Source: JAWVZS01 sp964507825
GTDB lineage: Archaea; Thermoproteota; Nitrososphaeria; Nitrososphaerales; Nitrosopumilaceae
Direction of reading: 5' to 3'
DNA length: 35,615 bases
Assembly: GCA_964507825.1 (NCBI GenBank)
Contig: CAZDQM010000049.1
Span: 1 to 35,615, forward strand
The notes under the pieces: generated by a model
Told to the model about the DNA's origin: nothing
Databases searched by the model: none
Seen by the model: only the letters and a program-made list of their open reading frames with translations
Program-made: the position numbers and the translations under genes
Shown here: piece after piece, positions 23,863 through 32,200 of the stretch
Numbering within the stretch: the first letter of the stretch is position 1
Layout of the letters: every line of letters begins with the position of its first letter

Positions 23863-24749
23863 GTTGTCAGCCTTGCACCGTACTGATCTATCTCCGAATT
23901 AATTATGGTGGCATCCTGATACCCGGAGGCGATATCAAGCACCTTTTGCACTTTATCCCTATTTACTAGAGCGAATATAGTTTGGCCAAACAGCGCTATC
24001 CCGCACCTTATGCCATTGGAGTGGAGATCCCTGACGATATTTCTCATCCGGGGTGTAATAACATCGATGTAATCTGCAAATTCAAGCGACATGTCCTGAA
24101 ACTGGTTTACATCCCGCGTCTCCTTGAGTTTATTCACCATTGTACCGCCAAGGCCGTTGATCTCCGGCAATCTGTCTCTGAGAAAGTCCGTGGTGGAGAC
24201 GGGCGCAAGGCAGATCATTACACCGGATATATTCGCGGACTCGATCCTATCTACAATTCCTATTCCGGGCGCGCCGGGCCTAGTTCTAATCTCAAAGCCG
24301 CCATGGTACGACGCCAGTACGTCGCCGAGTCCGGTCCTGCATGACACCTCTGCTACATGCGCAATTCTTCCGATCTCCTCCCTTGGCAGGTTTGTATATA
24401 GCGCCTCGTCTAGCGCAAGAGCTAAAGAGAGCGCGACGGCCCCGCTGCACCCTAGCCCGTATCCGACCGGAACGCCAATCTCATGCCTTACATCAACAAA
24501 ACCTATATCCCGCTTAATTTTTAGAAACTCCCTTATGACAAACTCTGATACCTTAGTATCGCCGGCATGGAACCCCTCCATGGAGACATTATACCCGGAA
24601 TCGCCCTCCCTGATAGAGACGGTGGTGGTGACTCCATCTCTGATAGAGAATCCCGCCCCTAAAGAGCCGGTATTCTCCGGCCTCTCCCGGTCTATCTCGG
24701 CCTTGAAGAATCCCGTTACATGAGCAGGGCAGAACGCCTCTCCCTTCAT
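23859..24749 (-). CDS. Pantoate kinase
   Basis: A 296-residue GHMP-superfamily kinase that phosphorylates pantoate, the archaeal replacement of bacterial pantothenate kinase. The ATP-binding loop is GVPVGYGLGCSGAVALSLALAL (about residues 87-108), with the FCPAHVTGFFKAE N-terminal block typical of this family and a C-terminal GIRCGIALFGQTIFALV segment. It is the first gene of a six-gene minus-strand operon. The start is ATG at 24749; a promoter lies in the 64-base region shared with the divergent PhoU-like regulator. Confidence 0.92.
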   Translation of the reverse strand: MKGEAFCPAHVTGFFKAEIDRERPENTGSLGAGFSIRDGVTTTVSIREGDSGYNVSMEGFHAGDTKVSEFVIREFLKIKRDIGFVDVRHEIGVPVGYGLGCSGAVALSLALALDEALYTNLPREEIGRIAHVAEVSCRTGLGDVLASYHGGFEIRTRPGAPGIGIVDRIESANISGVMICLAPVSTTDFLRDRLPEINGLGGTMVNKLKETRDVNQFQDMSLEFADYIDVITPRMRNIVRDLHSNGIRCGIALFGQTIFALVNRDKVQKVLDIASGYQDATIINSEIDQYGARLTT

Positions 24750-24813
24750 AATTGAGGTTTAAATTCACAACAAAATATAAGAATATGGCTTAAATTAACT
24801 AAATCAGTATAAA
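24750..24813. promoter_or_regulatory. Divergent promoter region of CoA operon and PhoU-like gene
   Basis: A 64-base AT-rich stretch. CTTAAATTA at 24789-24797 lies about 25 bases before the TTG of the plus-strand gene, suggesting a leaderless transcript. On the minus strand CTTATATTTTG sits about 30-40 bases before the pantoate kinase ATG. TTTAAATT-like strings recur in it. Confidence 0.5.
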
Positions 24814-25794
24814 TTGCCTAAATTTGTCAGACGACTGCAAAGGATCGGGAGCAGTACCCTGGTATCACTCCCAAAGGACTGGGTTGATTCTAACAAGCTT
24901 GAAAAGGGCAGTCAGGTCGAGCTTGAGACGGGGTATAACAGCATATCGATTACTGCAAACAAGGAGCGCCGTCCCGCAAGGGAATTGGTGATATCGTACC
25001 CGCTCCCGTCCGAGGAGAATATAGCTGCTGATATCACCGGCGGGTACCTGCTTGGATACGGCGCCATCACAATCAAATCCAAAAAGACCATACCAAGCGA
25101 GGACAGGGAGAGAGTCCGTGACTCGATGCGGAGGCTTGTCGGCATGGAGATTGTAGAGGAGAGCGCATCAAATATCCAGATGCAGTTCCTCCTTGACGCG
25201 AGTACAATTAGTCCGGATAAAATCCTAAGGCGAATAAGCTCCATCGCGGTTGGAATGTTCAATGATGTATTGATGAGCTTGATATCTAGTGACAGGTCAA
25301 ATCTTACGACTTTGCAGAATCGCGATCTTGAGGTAAACCGGCAGTATTTTCTCCTTGTAAGACTGATTCGCAGCACCCTAGTTGATACCAGGCTTGCAAA
25401 CATGTTTAATCTTGAAAATATTGATATCCTTGATTACAGGATTGCCGCAAATTTACTGGAAAATGGGGGGGATGCCATAGTCGAGCTTGGCAGGGCCATC
25501 CTGTCTACAAAGACGACTGCCGGGGAGCTAAAAAAATTATACGAATCCGCGAAAAACTTTGAGGAGATATCTGGCAAATCCATCGACGCGTTTGTGAATA
25601 GGGATAGAATACTTGCAATAGAGTCCATAGCGTTGCACAAGCGGTACCAGAGCTCCCTCGCTACAATACGCAGTTCGGAGAGCCAAAAACAGCTCTCACT
25701 TGACTTTTTAGATTTAATCTACATGTTTGAGCGCGTGGGCAAATCGTGGGAGGATATCGTGGATCTTGTAAAGCCGATATATGCCAAAACCTAG
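24814..25794 (+). CDS. PhoU-like regulator with AbrB/SpoVT domain
   Basis: A 326-residue putative phosphate-uptake regulator. The first ~50 residues form an AbrB/SpoVT-type swapped-hairpin DNA-binding domain (VRRLQRIGSSTLVSLPKDWVDSNKLEKGSQVELE). The rest is PhoU-like helical repeats (about 90-320), with a central MFNDVLMSLI and a final LDLIYMFERVGKSWEDIVDLV that contains the E/D-rich metal-binding style of PhoU. This combination is typical of archaea. The start is TTG, read because the DNA-binding domain begins immediately; no ATG is available before it. It ends 4 bases inside the convergent Nudix gene. Confidence 0.85.
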   Translation: MPKFVRRLQRIGSSTLVSLPKDWVDSNKLEKGSQVELETGYNSISITANKERRPARELVISYPLPSEENIAADITGGYLLGYGAITIKSKKTIPSEDRERVRDSMRRLVGMEIVEESASNIQMQFLLDASTISPDKILRRISSIAVGMFNDVLMSLISSDRSNLTTLQNRDLEVNRQYFLLVRLIRSTLVDTRLANMFNLENIDILDYRIAANLLENGGDAIVELGRAILSTKTTAGELKKLYESAKNFEEISGKSIDAFVNRDRILAIESIALHKRYQSSLATIRSSESQKQLSLDFLDLIYMFERVGKSWEDIVDLVKPIYAKT

Positions 25795-26306
25795 TGTATC
25801 TTTTTCTTGGATGCATATGTCATTACTGTACAGATGGTCTTTGCGTCCCTGATTTTTCCGCCCCTGATCATCTGCATGACTCTTTTGAGGGGTATTTTCT
25901 TGACTGAAATAATCTCATCGTCGTCTAGCTGCTGTCCTGAAATCTTTTCTAGTCCGGATGCCACGTAGCAGTGAATCGCCTCCATGTTGTATCCTATCGA
26001 GGGGTAAAACGTGAGCAGGTGGGTCATCTTTTTTGCCGCGTATCCGGTCTCCTCTTGCAGCTCCCTAAAGGCGCACTTTTCTGGCTCTTCACCCTTTTCT
26101 AGGGTTCCCGCGGGAATCTCTAGGACGTAGCCGTGCGGGAATCTGTACTGCTCTACCATGATCACCCTGTCGTTTTCCAGTGCCAGCATGGCCGCCGCGC
26201 CCCGGTGCTCGATGATTTCGCGCCTGACCCTCTTGCCCTGAATCCGGCCCTCGTACACGCTCAGCCCCAGTATACTCCCCTCATAGATTTTGGTTCGCTT
26301 CAACAA
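25791..26306 (-). CDS. Nudix hydrolase, ADP-ribose pyrophosphatase-like
   Basis: A 171-residue Nudix enzyme. The Nudix box GTLEKGEEPEKCAFRELQEETGY (about 83-105) is complete, with all metal-binding Glu residues. The preceding EHRGAAAMLALENDRVIMVEQYRFPHGYVLEIPAG is the ADP-ribose pyrophosphatase pattern, in which the RxP and ELPAG parts bind ADP-ribose. It would turn ADP-ribose into AMP and ribose-5-phosphate. Full length, ATG start. The gene precedes nothing on its strand and its 3' end overlaps the PhoU-like gene. Confidence 0.88.
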   Translation of the reverse strand: MLKRTKIYEGSILGLSVYEGRIQGKRVRREIIEHRGAAAMLALENDRVIMVEQYRFPHGYVLEIPAGTLEKGEEPEKCAFRELQEETGYAAKKMTHLLTFYPSIGYNMEAIHCYVASGLEKISGQQLDDDEIISVKKIPLKRVMQMIRGGKIRDAKTICTVMTYASKKKIH

Positions 26307-26328
26307 CGTTGTCCTGTTTATTTATTAT

Positions 26329-27231
26329 TTAATTGGTCTGGTATGCCAGGTGGAGGGTTGGCGATCTCTTGGCCATCCTTATGGCGCCCCTTAGCCATGC
26401 GTCCGGGTACACTATACTTTTTGGAATAAAGATGTCGGTGGATTGGACCCCGCCGATACTTCTAATCTTCTGGGTAACCTGATCCAGCTTGAAGATGTTA
26501 TCGCCATACATGAAGAGTACAACCTGGTCTTTTGTCAGAAAGGGTACCTGCATGTACATTTTTTCGAATTTTTTATCAAACTCCTTTTTGATTTTTTTCA
26601 TGTCACCTGAAATCCATGTTAATACGGCATACGGTATATGGTTTCCCAATTTAGTGGGATCATACATTGCCGTAAACTGGACGTTCTCATTTTTGTATAA
26701 CTTGTCAAGCGATCTGGCAACGGTCTTTGCCGACAGTCCCGCATCCCTTGAGATATCTTCAATTCTTCTCCTTGGATCTGTCAGTAACCTGTCTATTATT
26801 TCCAGGTCCGTCTTGGTGAGATTCGGTCTTGTTATATCCGTCCCGGCCTCAAAGGCAGTCAGCACCCTTGCACCCTTTATGACATCCTTTACGAGTTTAA
26901 TCTTGTTTTTTATCGAGTCCCTTGTTACGATGCCGCAGACCGTTACCCCGCCGACGCACGGTACAATAAAGAACGGCTCGCCGACGGATTTTATCTGCTT
27001 GATTAAACCCGTTACGCTTCCTCCGGATACTACTATATAGAATAGCCCGTATCCGAGTATGGGCGGCTCGATCTTGATGGTGTATCCGCGAATCGTACCA
27101 GCACCCTCTAGCTTTTTTATCCTAGAATTGACCGCGTTTCCTGAAATTCCGACATCCCTGCCTATCTGCCTGTCTGATTCTCGGCAGTTGTTCATCAGGT
27201 GGCTGAGAATCCGCATGTCCGTTCCGTCCAT
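26329..27231 (-). CDS. Lrp/AsnC-type regulator with two winged-helix domains
   Basis: A 300-residue transcription factor. The first HTH is DMRILSHLMNNCRESDRQIGRDVGISGNAVNSRIKKLEGAGTIRGY (residues 5-49), the second is LEIIDRLLTDPRRRIEDISRDAGLSAKTVARSLDKLYKNENV (about 142-183), each followed by an effector-like or dimerising alpha/beta part. This duplicated layout is common in thaumarchaea and much longer than a classic 150-residue Lrp. It is divergent from an ABC exporter; an inverted repeat lies in the shared region, so control of itself and of the exporter is likely. Confidence 0.82.
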   Translation of the reverse strand: MDGTDMRILSHLMNNCRESDRQIGRDVGISGNAVNSRIKKLEGAGTIRGYTIKIEPPILGYGLFYIVVSGGSVTGLIKQIKSVGEPFFIVPCVGGVTVCGIVTRDSIKNKIKLVKDVIKGARVLTAFEAGTDITRPNLTKTDLEIIDRLLTDPRRRIEDISRDAGLSAKTVARSLDKLYKNENVQFTAMYDPTKLGNHIPYAVLTWISGDMKKIKKEFDKKFEKMYMQVPFLTKDQVVLFMYGDNIFKLDQVTQKIRSIGGVQSTDIFIPKSIVYPDAWLRGAIRMAKRSPTLHLAYQTN

Positions 27232-27328
27232 GAATCCTGTATTTGCACGCCCTTATTTATTCAAAATTGTCTATTTTGTTAGTATTATGTACAAAATACA
27301 TTATATAGCAGACTATTTTATTTACACC
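27232..27328. promoter_or_regulatory. Divergent promoter with operator-like inverted repeat
   Basis: TATTTTGT (27272-27279) and ACAAAATA (27291-27298) form a perfect 8-bp inverted repeat with an 11-base spacer, an arrangement suited to a dimeric Lrp-like protein. A TATA-like TTATATAG follows at 27301-27308, about 20 bases before the permease ATG at 27329. Autoregulation by the adjacent regulator is inference. Confidence 0.55.
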
Positions 27329-28516
27329 ATGGATTACCGCGTCAACCTTGCAAAGAGGATGCTCACAAACAAGAAGGGCAGCCTGATGGGGGCGGTACTA
27401 GCAGTATCGATTGGAATTTTAGTAATTCATGTAAATTTTGTCATCTTTCAGGGGCTGTTTGATGCCATTGTTCGCGACATGTCCGATTATAGGTTCGGCG
27501 ACATATATGTCACTAACGAGGAGGATTTTATTACAAAGTCTGATACGGTACTGATCAACTGGTTTGAAAGGATTCCGTATGTAGAGGCGGCCACGCCCCG
27601 CATGTCCGCGTCGGCCGCAATCAATGCAACGTCTGCCGGGGAGAGGATCGAAGAGTTCCAGACGCCGGTCGTCGGCGTGGATCCGCTGACTGATGTACTA
27701 GCCTCGACCATCCACACGACGGTAGTTGACGGCGAGTATATACTATCTAGAAACTCGATGGTTGTAGGATCCATAGTGGCCAGAGATCTTGGAGGAGTCG
27801 GCGTCGGTGACAGCTTGCGGATCAAAATAGTGGATAGGTGGGGCCAGGATCAGATCAAGCGATTTCTGATATCCGGGATTGCTGATTCCCCGGGCGGCCA
27901 GGGACTTGATACCAGCCTCATAATTCACATAGATACGTTACGCGACATGATGGGCAGGACGGGGGAGACGCAGTCTGTTTTGGTAAAACTAAATGATCCG
28001 CAAAGGGCCGCCGAGGTCAAGAATCTGTTCCTAGAGTCCTTTCCGGCAGACGACTTTAGGGCAGAGACCATAGAAGAGTCCGCAGAGGAGGCGCTGCGCG
28101 GCTTTCGCTCCGGAATTGCAATGATCAACATGATCGGCATGTTCGGCATGATGTCTTCGGCGTTTGCCATAGTTACCATCCAGATGATGCTTGTGTCAAG
28201 CAAGACCCGCGAGATAGGGGTCATACGCGCCATCGGTGCAAGGCGGCGGGACATCCTGATCCTGTTTATAGTACAGGGCATGATCATAGGGGCGATTGGG
28301 GCCGGCGTGGGCACGGCAGTGGGCCTAGGCTATACGTTTTATGCCAAGGAGACCAACATGGCGTTTGATGGTAGTATACCGCTAGAGGTATCATACGACT
28401 GGGAAAAGGTCACGCAGACTGCACTGACCGCATTCGCGCTTGCCATAATTGCGTCAATATATCCGTCGTATCGCGCGACAAAACTCCAGCCGGTGGAGGC
28501 GATGCGGACTGTCTAA
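27329..28516 (+). CDS. MacB-type ABC transporter permease
   Basis: A 395-residue FtsX-family permease. One transmembrane helix near the N-terminus (SLMGAVLAVSIGILVIHVNFVIF), a large outward domain of the MacB periplasmic-core type (about 45-265), then three helices: MFGMMSSAFAIVTIQMMLV, ILFIVQGMIIGAIGAGVGTAVGLG and ALTAFALAIIASIYPSYRA. KTREIGVIRAIGARRRDI is the conserved cytosolic coupling loop to the ATPase. I chose ATG at 27329 because the typical start 'MDYRVNLAKRML' follows; the frame stays open far upstream. These transporters act by mechanotransmission and export peptides, lipoproteins or lipids. The stop overlaps the ATPase gene region. Confidence 0.88.
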   Translation: MDYRVNLAKRMLTNKKGSLMGAVLAVSIGILVIHVNFVIFQGLFDAIVRDMSDYRFGDIYVTNEEDFITKSDTVLINWFERIPYVEAATPRMSASAAINATSAGERIEEFQTPVVGVDPLTDVLASTIHTTVVDGEYILSRNSMVVGSIVARDLGGVGVGDSLRIKIVDRWGQDQIKRFLISGIADSPGGQGLDTSLIIHIDTLRDMMGRTGETQSVLVKLNDPQRAAEVKNLFLESFPADDFRAETIEESAEEALRGFRSGIAMINMIGMFGMMSSAFAIVTIQMMLVSSKTREIGVIRAIGARRRDILILFIVQGMIIGAIGAGVGTAVGLGYTFYAKETNMAFDGSIPLEVSYDWEKVTQTALTAFALAIIASIYPSYRATKLQPVEAMRTV

Positions 28517-28526
28517 GGCGCTCGAG

Positions 28527-29216
28527 GTGCGCAACCTGAGCAGAATATACGGCGAAGGGGAGACCGAGGTACATGCGCTAAAGAACGTCTCCTTTTCGGT
28601 TGAAAAGGGCGAGGTTTTACTTATTGTAGGGAGCTCAGGATCCGGGAAATCCACTCTACTGAACATGATCGGCCTGCTTGACAGGCCGACGTCCGGCCAG
28701 GTGCTCATTGACGGCGTGGATACGGCCGCCCTTGATGATGACCAGGTATCGGCGCTTCGAAACTCCAAGCTGGGATTCATCTTCCAGTTTTCAAATTTAC
28801 TCTTGGATCTAAGCGTGCTTGAGAATGTTATGCTACCGTGCGAGATTCAAAACCGCGGAGGCGAGCCGGCAAGAGATGCCCGGGAGCTGCTCTGCGCAGT
28901 GGGCCTTGAGTCACAGATATACAAGCGCGCAAACAGGATATCGGGCGGGCAGTCACAAAGAGTGGCCATAGCCCGGAGCTTGGTGAACCGGCCCGCCGTG
29001 GTGCTAGCTGACGAGCCCACCGGCAACCTTGACTCTGTAACTGCAGAAAATATAGTCGGGCTGATAAGGTCGATGGCCAAAAAGCTGGGGCAGACCTTCG
29101 TTATCGTGACACATGACAGGCATCAGTTTGGGGATGTGGATAGAATAATTACAATCAAGGACGGGCGCTCCTTTGAGGGCGAAGAGTCGCCGCTTTTGGA
29201 GGTGGCCGGGCATTGA
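28527..29216 (+). CDS. ABC transporter ATP-binding protein (MacB/LolD type)
   Basis: The ATPase partner of the preceding permease. Walker A GSSGSGKST, Q-loop FIFQFSNL, signature SGGQSQRVAIA, Walker B VVLADEPTGNLD and the switch His in VTHD are all intact. The start is uncertain: the frame is open from a TTG at 28449, 68 bases inside the permease gene; an internal GTG at 28527 gives a clean short N-terminus but cuts the first strand; a CTG at 28509 with GGAGG about nine bases earlier would give the best length. I list the GTG. It is followed by a 4-base overlap with the secreted partner gene, so all three form one operon. Confidence 0.85.
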   Translation: MRNLSRIYGEGETEVHALKNVSFSVEKGEVLLIVGSSGSGKSTLLNMIGLLDRPTSGQVLIDGVDTAALDDDQVSALRNSKLGFIFQFSNLLLDLSVLENVMLPCEIQNRGGEPARDARELLCAVGLESQIYKRANRISGGQSQRVAIARSLVNRPAVVLADEPTGNLDSVTAENIVGLIRSMAKKLGQTFVIVTHDRHQFGDVDRIITIKDGRSFEGEESPLLEVAGH

Positions 29217-30490
29217 GAAGGATTATCGTCTTGCTTTTGGTACTAGCAGCCTGCCCCCTGCTCTTGGATATATCGACACAACAGGCGCAGGGATTTGAAA
29301 ACTCGCCGTTTGCGCACGAGTTTGGCGATATCAGATTCCTTGACGCGTATTTCGGCCTGCCTGATGAGAAGATCGAGGTAGGCGCAGGCGACAAGAATGC
29401 CCCGTTTACGGTGATTCTAGCCAACGTTGGGACGCAGGATATCACCGGAATCCGCGGCCAGCTCGGGCTCTCCACCCACTTCTCCCCCTCTGACGGGTCC
29501 GGAAGCGTAATCTATGCCGATGCTGACTCAAGCTCGCTGGCAGGTGAGAACTTTGCCCTGACGTTTTTTGTAAACGTAGACGAGAATGCGCGGTTACAAC
29601 AGTATCCGGGAACCGTTAAAGTTGACTATTCCCGTCTGCGGGAATCTGGAACTAGGACCGCATTCCTTGAGTTTGATTTCAAGCTTACGGGCGACAGCAT
29701 AATCAACTTGCGCGCAGTAGATCCGTTTTTAGTGTCGTTGCAGGAGAATATGGTGGTAATTGAGGTTTCCAACGACGGTACGGCGCCGGTCTCTGATGTG
29801 GAACTGGAACTGCAGAATACGCAGACTGCCATCTCGTCTACATCCACCTCGGTCACCAACGTGGAAAACGTCGTAATTCTGGACAGCAACTGGGAGGTCG
29901 GCCACATCGGGCCCGGTGAGTCTAGATTCCTTGAATTTATGATTTATGTGCCTGAATCCCTCAAGGGCGAGTCGCTTAGGACGCCCATGAAGGTGTCGTA
30001 TTTCAACGCGCACGGGGATGTGCATGAGATTGACCGCGTAGTCGACTTTTTCGTGCAAGGGTTCATAGATCTTACGATATATGATGTCAAGGGACGGATT
30101 GTAGGCGATCGGCAGTTAATCACGGGTGAAGTAATCAACGAGGGCAATGACGATGCCATGTTTGCCTTTGTGACGATGACCCCGCTTGGGGATTCAAATC
30201 TCAGTGAGACTAGGCAGTTTATAGATGAGATTGAGATTGATTCACCGGTTCCATTTAACATACCGGTTGCATTTGACGGGGAACCTGTATACGGGGAGCA
30301 CGACATTCAGATCACGGTAAGGTACAAGGACAATCTTAGGAATGAAAAATTTGAGGTTCACGATGCCAGTGTAATTATAAAAGAGCCCGATGACGAGGAA
30401 CAAGAGTCCGATTATACGGCGCTGGTAATTATACTGGCAGTTATATCCGGACTGCTTTTCTACATCCTCAAACGAAGGAAACGTACCTGA
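29213..30490 (+). CDS. Secreted, membrane-anchored partner of the ABC exporter
   Basis: A 425-residue surface protein. The start TTG at 29213 overlaps the ATPase stop (TTGA). The signal peptide (IIVLLLVLAACPLLL) is followed by repeats of beta-sandwich type related to S-layer-like/CARDB domains (COG1361 type), for example FTVILANVGTQDITGIRGQL, MVVIEVSNDGTAPVSDVELEL and LITGEVINEGNDDAMFAFVTM, each with the 'N.G...a..v.v' core. One C-terminal transmembrane helix (YTALVIILAVISGLLFYIL) with a short basic tail anchors it. It may act as an adaptor or substrate-binding part of the exporter, in place of MacA. Confidence 0.78.
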   Translation: MRRIIVLLLVLAACPLLLDISTQQAQGFENSPFAHEFGDIRFLDAYFGLPDEKIEVGAGDKNAPFTVILANVGTQDITGIRGQLGLSTHFSPSDGSGSVIYADADSSSLAGENFALTFFVNVDENARLQQYPGTVKVDYSRLRESGTRTAFLEFDFKLTGDSIINLRAVDPFLVSLQENMVVIEVSNDGTAPVSDVELELQNTQTAISSTSTSVTNVENVVILDSNWEVGHIGPGESRFLEFMIYVPESLKGESLRTPMKVSYFNAHGDVHEIDRVVDFFVQGFIDLTIYDVKGRIVGDRQLITGEVINEGNDDAMFAFVTMTPLGDSNLSETRQFIDEIEIDSPVPFNIPVAFDGEPVYGEHDIQITVRYKDNLRNEKFEVHDASVIIKEPDDEEQESDYTALVIILAVISGLLFYILKRRKRT

Positions 30491-30503
30491 TATAGGTGAT
30501 ATC

Positions 30504-31298
30504 ATGAAGTTCCAAGATAAAATAGTCGTAATCACCGGCGCCTCTAGTGGAATTGGCAGGGCATCTGCCGCCGAGTTTGCTAGGCGCAAGTCCAAGGTCG
30601 TACTTGTTGCTAGGGGGCCTCAGAGGCTTGAGGAGGTCAGGGCGGAGCTGGAAGGATACGGTACGGATGTAATGATGGTTTCCTGTGATGTCTCCTCCAA
30701 GGAACAGGTGGAGTCCATGAGGAATCGTGTACTAGAAGAGTTTGGGGGTATAGATGTACTGGTGAATAATGCAGGCTTTGCCGTGTATGGGGCGGTACGT
30801 GACGTATCTATTGGGGACATTGAGTCGCAGATTAACACGAATTACCTAGGGATGGTATACTGTACAAAGAACTTTCTTCCTACGATGCTTGGGCAGGGTA
30901 GCGGGCATATAGTCAATGTTGCGTCGGTCGCGGCAAGCTTTGGGCTGCCCGGAATCGCCCCGTACTGTGCCTCGAAATTTGCCATGCTGGGATTCTCCGA
31001 AGGACTGCGGCACGAATTGCATGGTACGGGTATAGGAGTGACCGTGGTCAGCCCGATAATGGTCCGGACGAGATTCTTTGATGGGCCCTCGTTTGCAAGG
31101 ATGCCAAAATATTCGCCGATGTCACTTGATCCTGGAACCGTGGCAAGGTATGTAGTCAGGGCCGCATCATCACCGCGCCTAGAAATTATCGTGCCGCCCG
31201 TGGCACGCGGCGCGGTGTGGCTAAAGCATGTTGTACCGTATGTGATTAATCCGCTGATGGGTATATCGTTTAGAAAAAGCCTAAGAGAATCCGGCTGA
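30504..31298 (+). CDS. Short-chain dehydrogenase/reductase
   Basis: A 264-residue NAD(P)-dependent oxidoreductase of the classical SDR family. TGASSGIGRASA (residues 10-21) binds the cofactor, NNAGFAVYG is the structural motif, the catalytic Ser is in NVASVAASFG and Tyr-x3-Lys is in YCASK. An Arg-containing segment after the first glycine motif (RRKSKVVLVAR) favours NADP. The C-terminal ~60 residues with APPVARGAVWLKHVVPYVINP-like hydrophobic stretch suggest membrane association. The substrate is unknown. It begins 13 bases after the exporter partner and meets the next convergent gene without a gap. Confidence 0.9.
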   Translation: MKFQDKIVVITGASSGIGRASAAEFARRKSKVVLVARGPQRLEEVRAELEGYGTDVMMVSCDVSSKEQVESMRNRVLEEFGGIDVLVNNAGFAVYGAVRDVSIGDIESQINTNYLGMVYCTKNFLPTMLGQGSGHIVNVASVAASFGLPGIAPYCASKFAMLGFSEGLRHELHGTGIGVTVVSPIMVRTRFFDGPSFARMPKYSPMSLDPGTVARYVVRAASSPRLEIIVPPVARGAVWLKHVVPYVINPLMGISFRKSLRESG

Positions 31299-31688
31299 TT
31301 ATACGTTGCCGGAATTCTCGTCTATGACTTTTAGACTCTTTAACTCGAACTGGTATATTGCCTGCATGTCGAGCCCCATCTGGCTTTGAAGGTACTCTGT
31401 TACCTTGCCGTCAAGCGGGGCCTTTAGCTGATCAAATGTAAATTCGTAGATTACCCCCTTTTGCAGGTTACCTGATTTAATATCCTTTGAAAGATCCATG
31501 GTCACGATATGGCGCCCGTCCTCTATAGGATCGTATAACTGGACGTCTATCTTATTATGCTGCTTGTAAATTTCTAGAATGTATCCGGTTCCTTTTTTTA
31601 CGCTTGGTTCATCAAACTTTGCGTTCTTGATTTCCCCTGAGACCCAGTCAGGAAGCTCGTCTTTTTTACCTGTCATGAAAACCCGCAC
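31299..31688 (-). CDS. Conserved small protein of unknown function
   Basis: A 129-residue soluble protein. The core GTGYILEIYKQHNKIDVQLYDPIEDGRHIVTMDLSKDIKSGNLQKGVIYEFTF is beta-rich and hydrophilic, resembling small OB- or PH-like folds; no family is certain. The GTG start shares its G with the stop of the upstream gene; an ATG four codons later (31676) is the other option. The pair with the zinc-finger protein upstream forms a coupled two-gene operon. Confidence 0.65.
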   Translation of the reverse strand: MRVFMTGKKDELPDWVSGEIKNAKFDEPSVKKGTGYILEIYKQHNKIDVQLYDPIEDGRHIVTMDLSKDIKSGNLQKGVIYEFTFDQLKAPLDGKVTEYLQSQMGLDMQAIYQFELKSLKVIDENSGNV

Positions 31689-32005
31689 TAATTTTCTATT
31701 TTATCACTCTTGCTTTTCTGCCACCAGTTAAGATAGTCGTCGTGCTTGTCCTCCCTGGTTCTCTCCCTCTTGTTTAATCTCTCCCTGATGTCGCTTACCT
31801 GTTCTCTGGTTGCGTACAGTCCGCATTTTTTGCAGATAAAGTACTTTGTGCGCTTGTCCATCTCCATTGGATACTCTATCTCGTCGAATAATTTGAAGAG
31901 ATCGTCCCGGCTCCTCTCTTCTAACTCGACGTCTTGTTCGTACTTTGCCTGAATCTTTTTCTTTTCACGCATCGTGCATTCCGGACAGTTGGGCAATAAT
32001 GACAT
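31688..32005 (-). CDS. Zinc-ribbon-like small protein
   Basis: A 105-residue protein with CPEC at residues 8-11 and CKKC at about 58-61, which together could bind one zinc. The middle is helical and acidic (KYEQDVELEERSRDDLFKLFDEIEYP) and the end basic-acidic (RERLNKRERTREDKHDDYLNWWQKSK). This kind of protein could act as a nucleic-acid or protein-interaction adaptor. It is translationally linked with the next gene. A 7-bp dyad and a longer inverted repeat lie in the intergenic region upstream. Confidence 0.65.
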   Translation of the reverse strand: MSLLPNCPECTMREKKKIQAKYEQDVELEERSRDDLFKLFDEIEYPMEMDKRTKYFICKKCGLYATREQVSDIRERLNKRERTREDKHDDYLNWWQKSKSDKIEN

Positions 32006-32061
32006 GCGAGATTTTTTCCATTAAAAGCCTTCCCACGTCCGAGATTTGTAGGGTAGGCACA

Positions 32062-32076
32062 ATTCCCTCAGGGAAT
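32062..32076. promoter_or_regulatory. Small perfect dyad upstream of the zinc-ribbon gene
   Basis: ATTCCCT-c-AGGGAAT is a perfect 7-bp inverted repeat with one central base, about 57 bases before the start at 32005. The size is that of a dimer-binding operator. A TATA-like CTTTTAA lies between it and the start. Confidence 0.4.
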
Positions 32077-32110
32077 ATTATGTGACTGCTGTCTTTGTGC
32101 TGGTATGTTA

Positions 32111-32175
32111 TCTGGCATGCGGATTGTATCGTCATCCCTTTCGGTCAGTTTGCCCATCGAATACCGCATGCCAGA
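32111..32175. repeat. 12-bp inverted repeat between genes
   Basis: TCTGGCATGCGG (32111-32122) and CCGCATGCCAGA (32164-32175) are perfect reverse complements with a 41-base spacer. It lies just beyond the stop of the glycosyltransferase gene, so it could be a terminator or RNA structure, or the ends of a very small mobile remnant. Confidence 0.7.
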
Positions 32176-32200
32176 CAGGGATAATGTACATTGAAATCTA

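Noticed and set aside
24124..24723. Open frame of 199 codons opposite the pantoate kinase gene
   Set aside because: Ser/Pro-rich shadow of a clear GHMP kinase.
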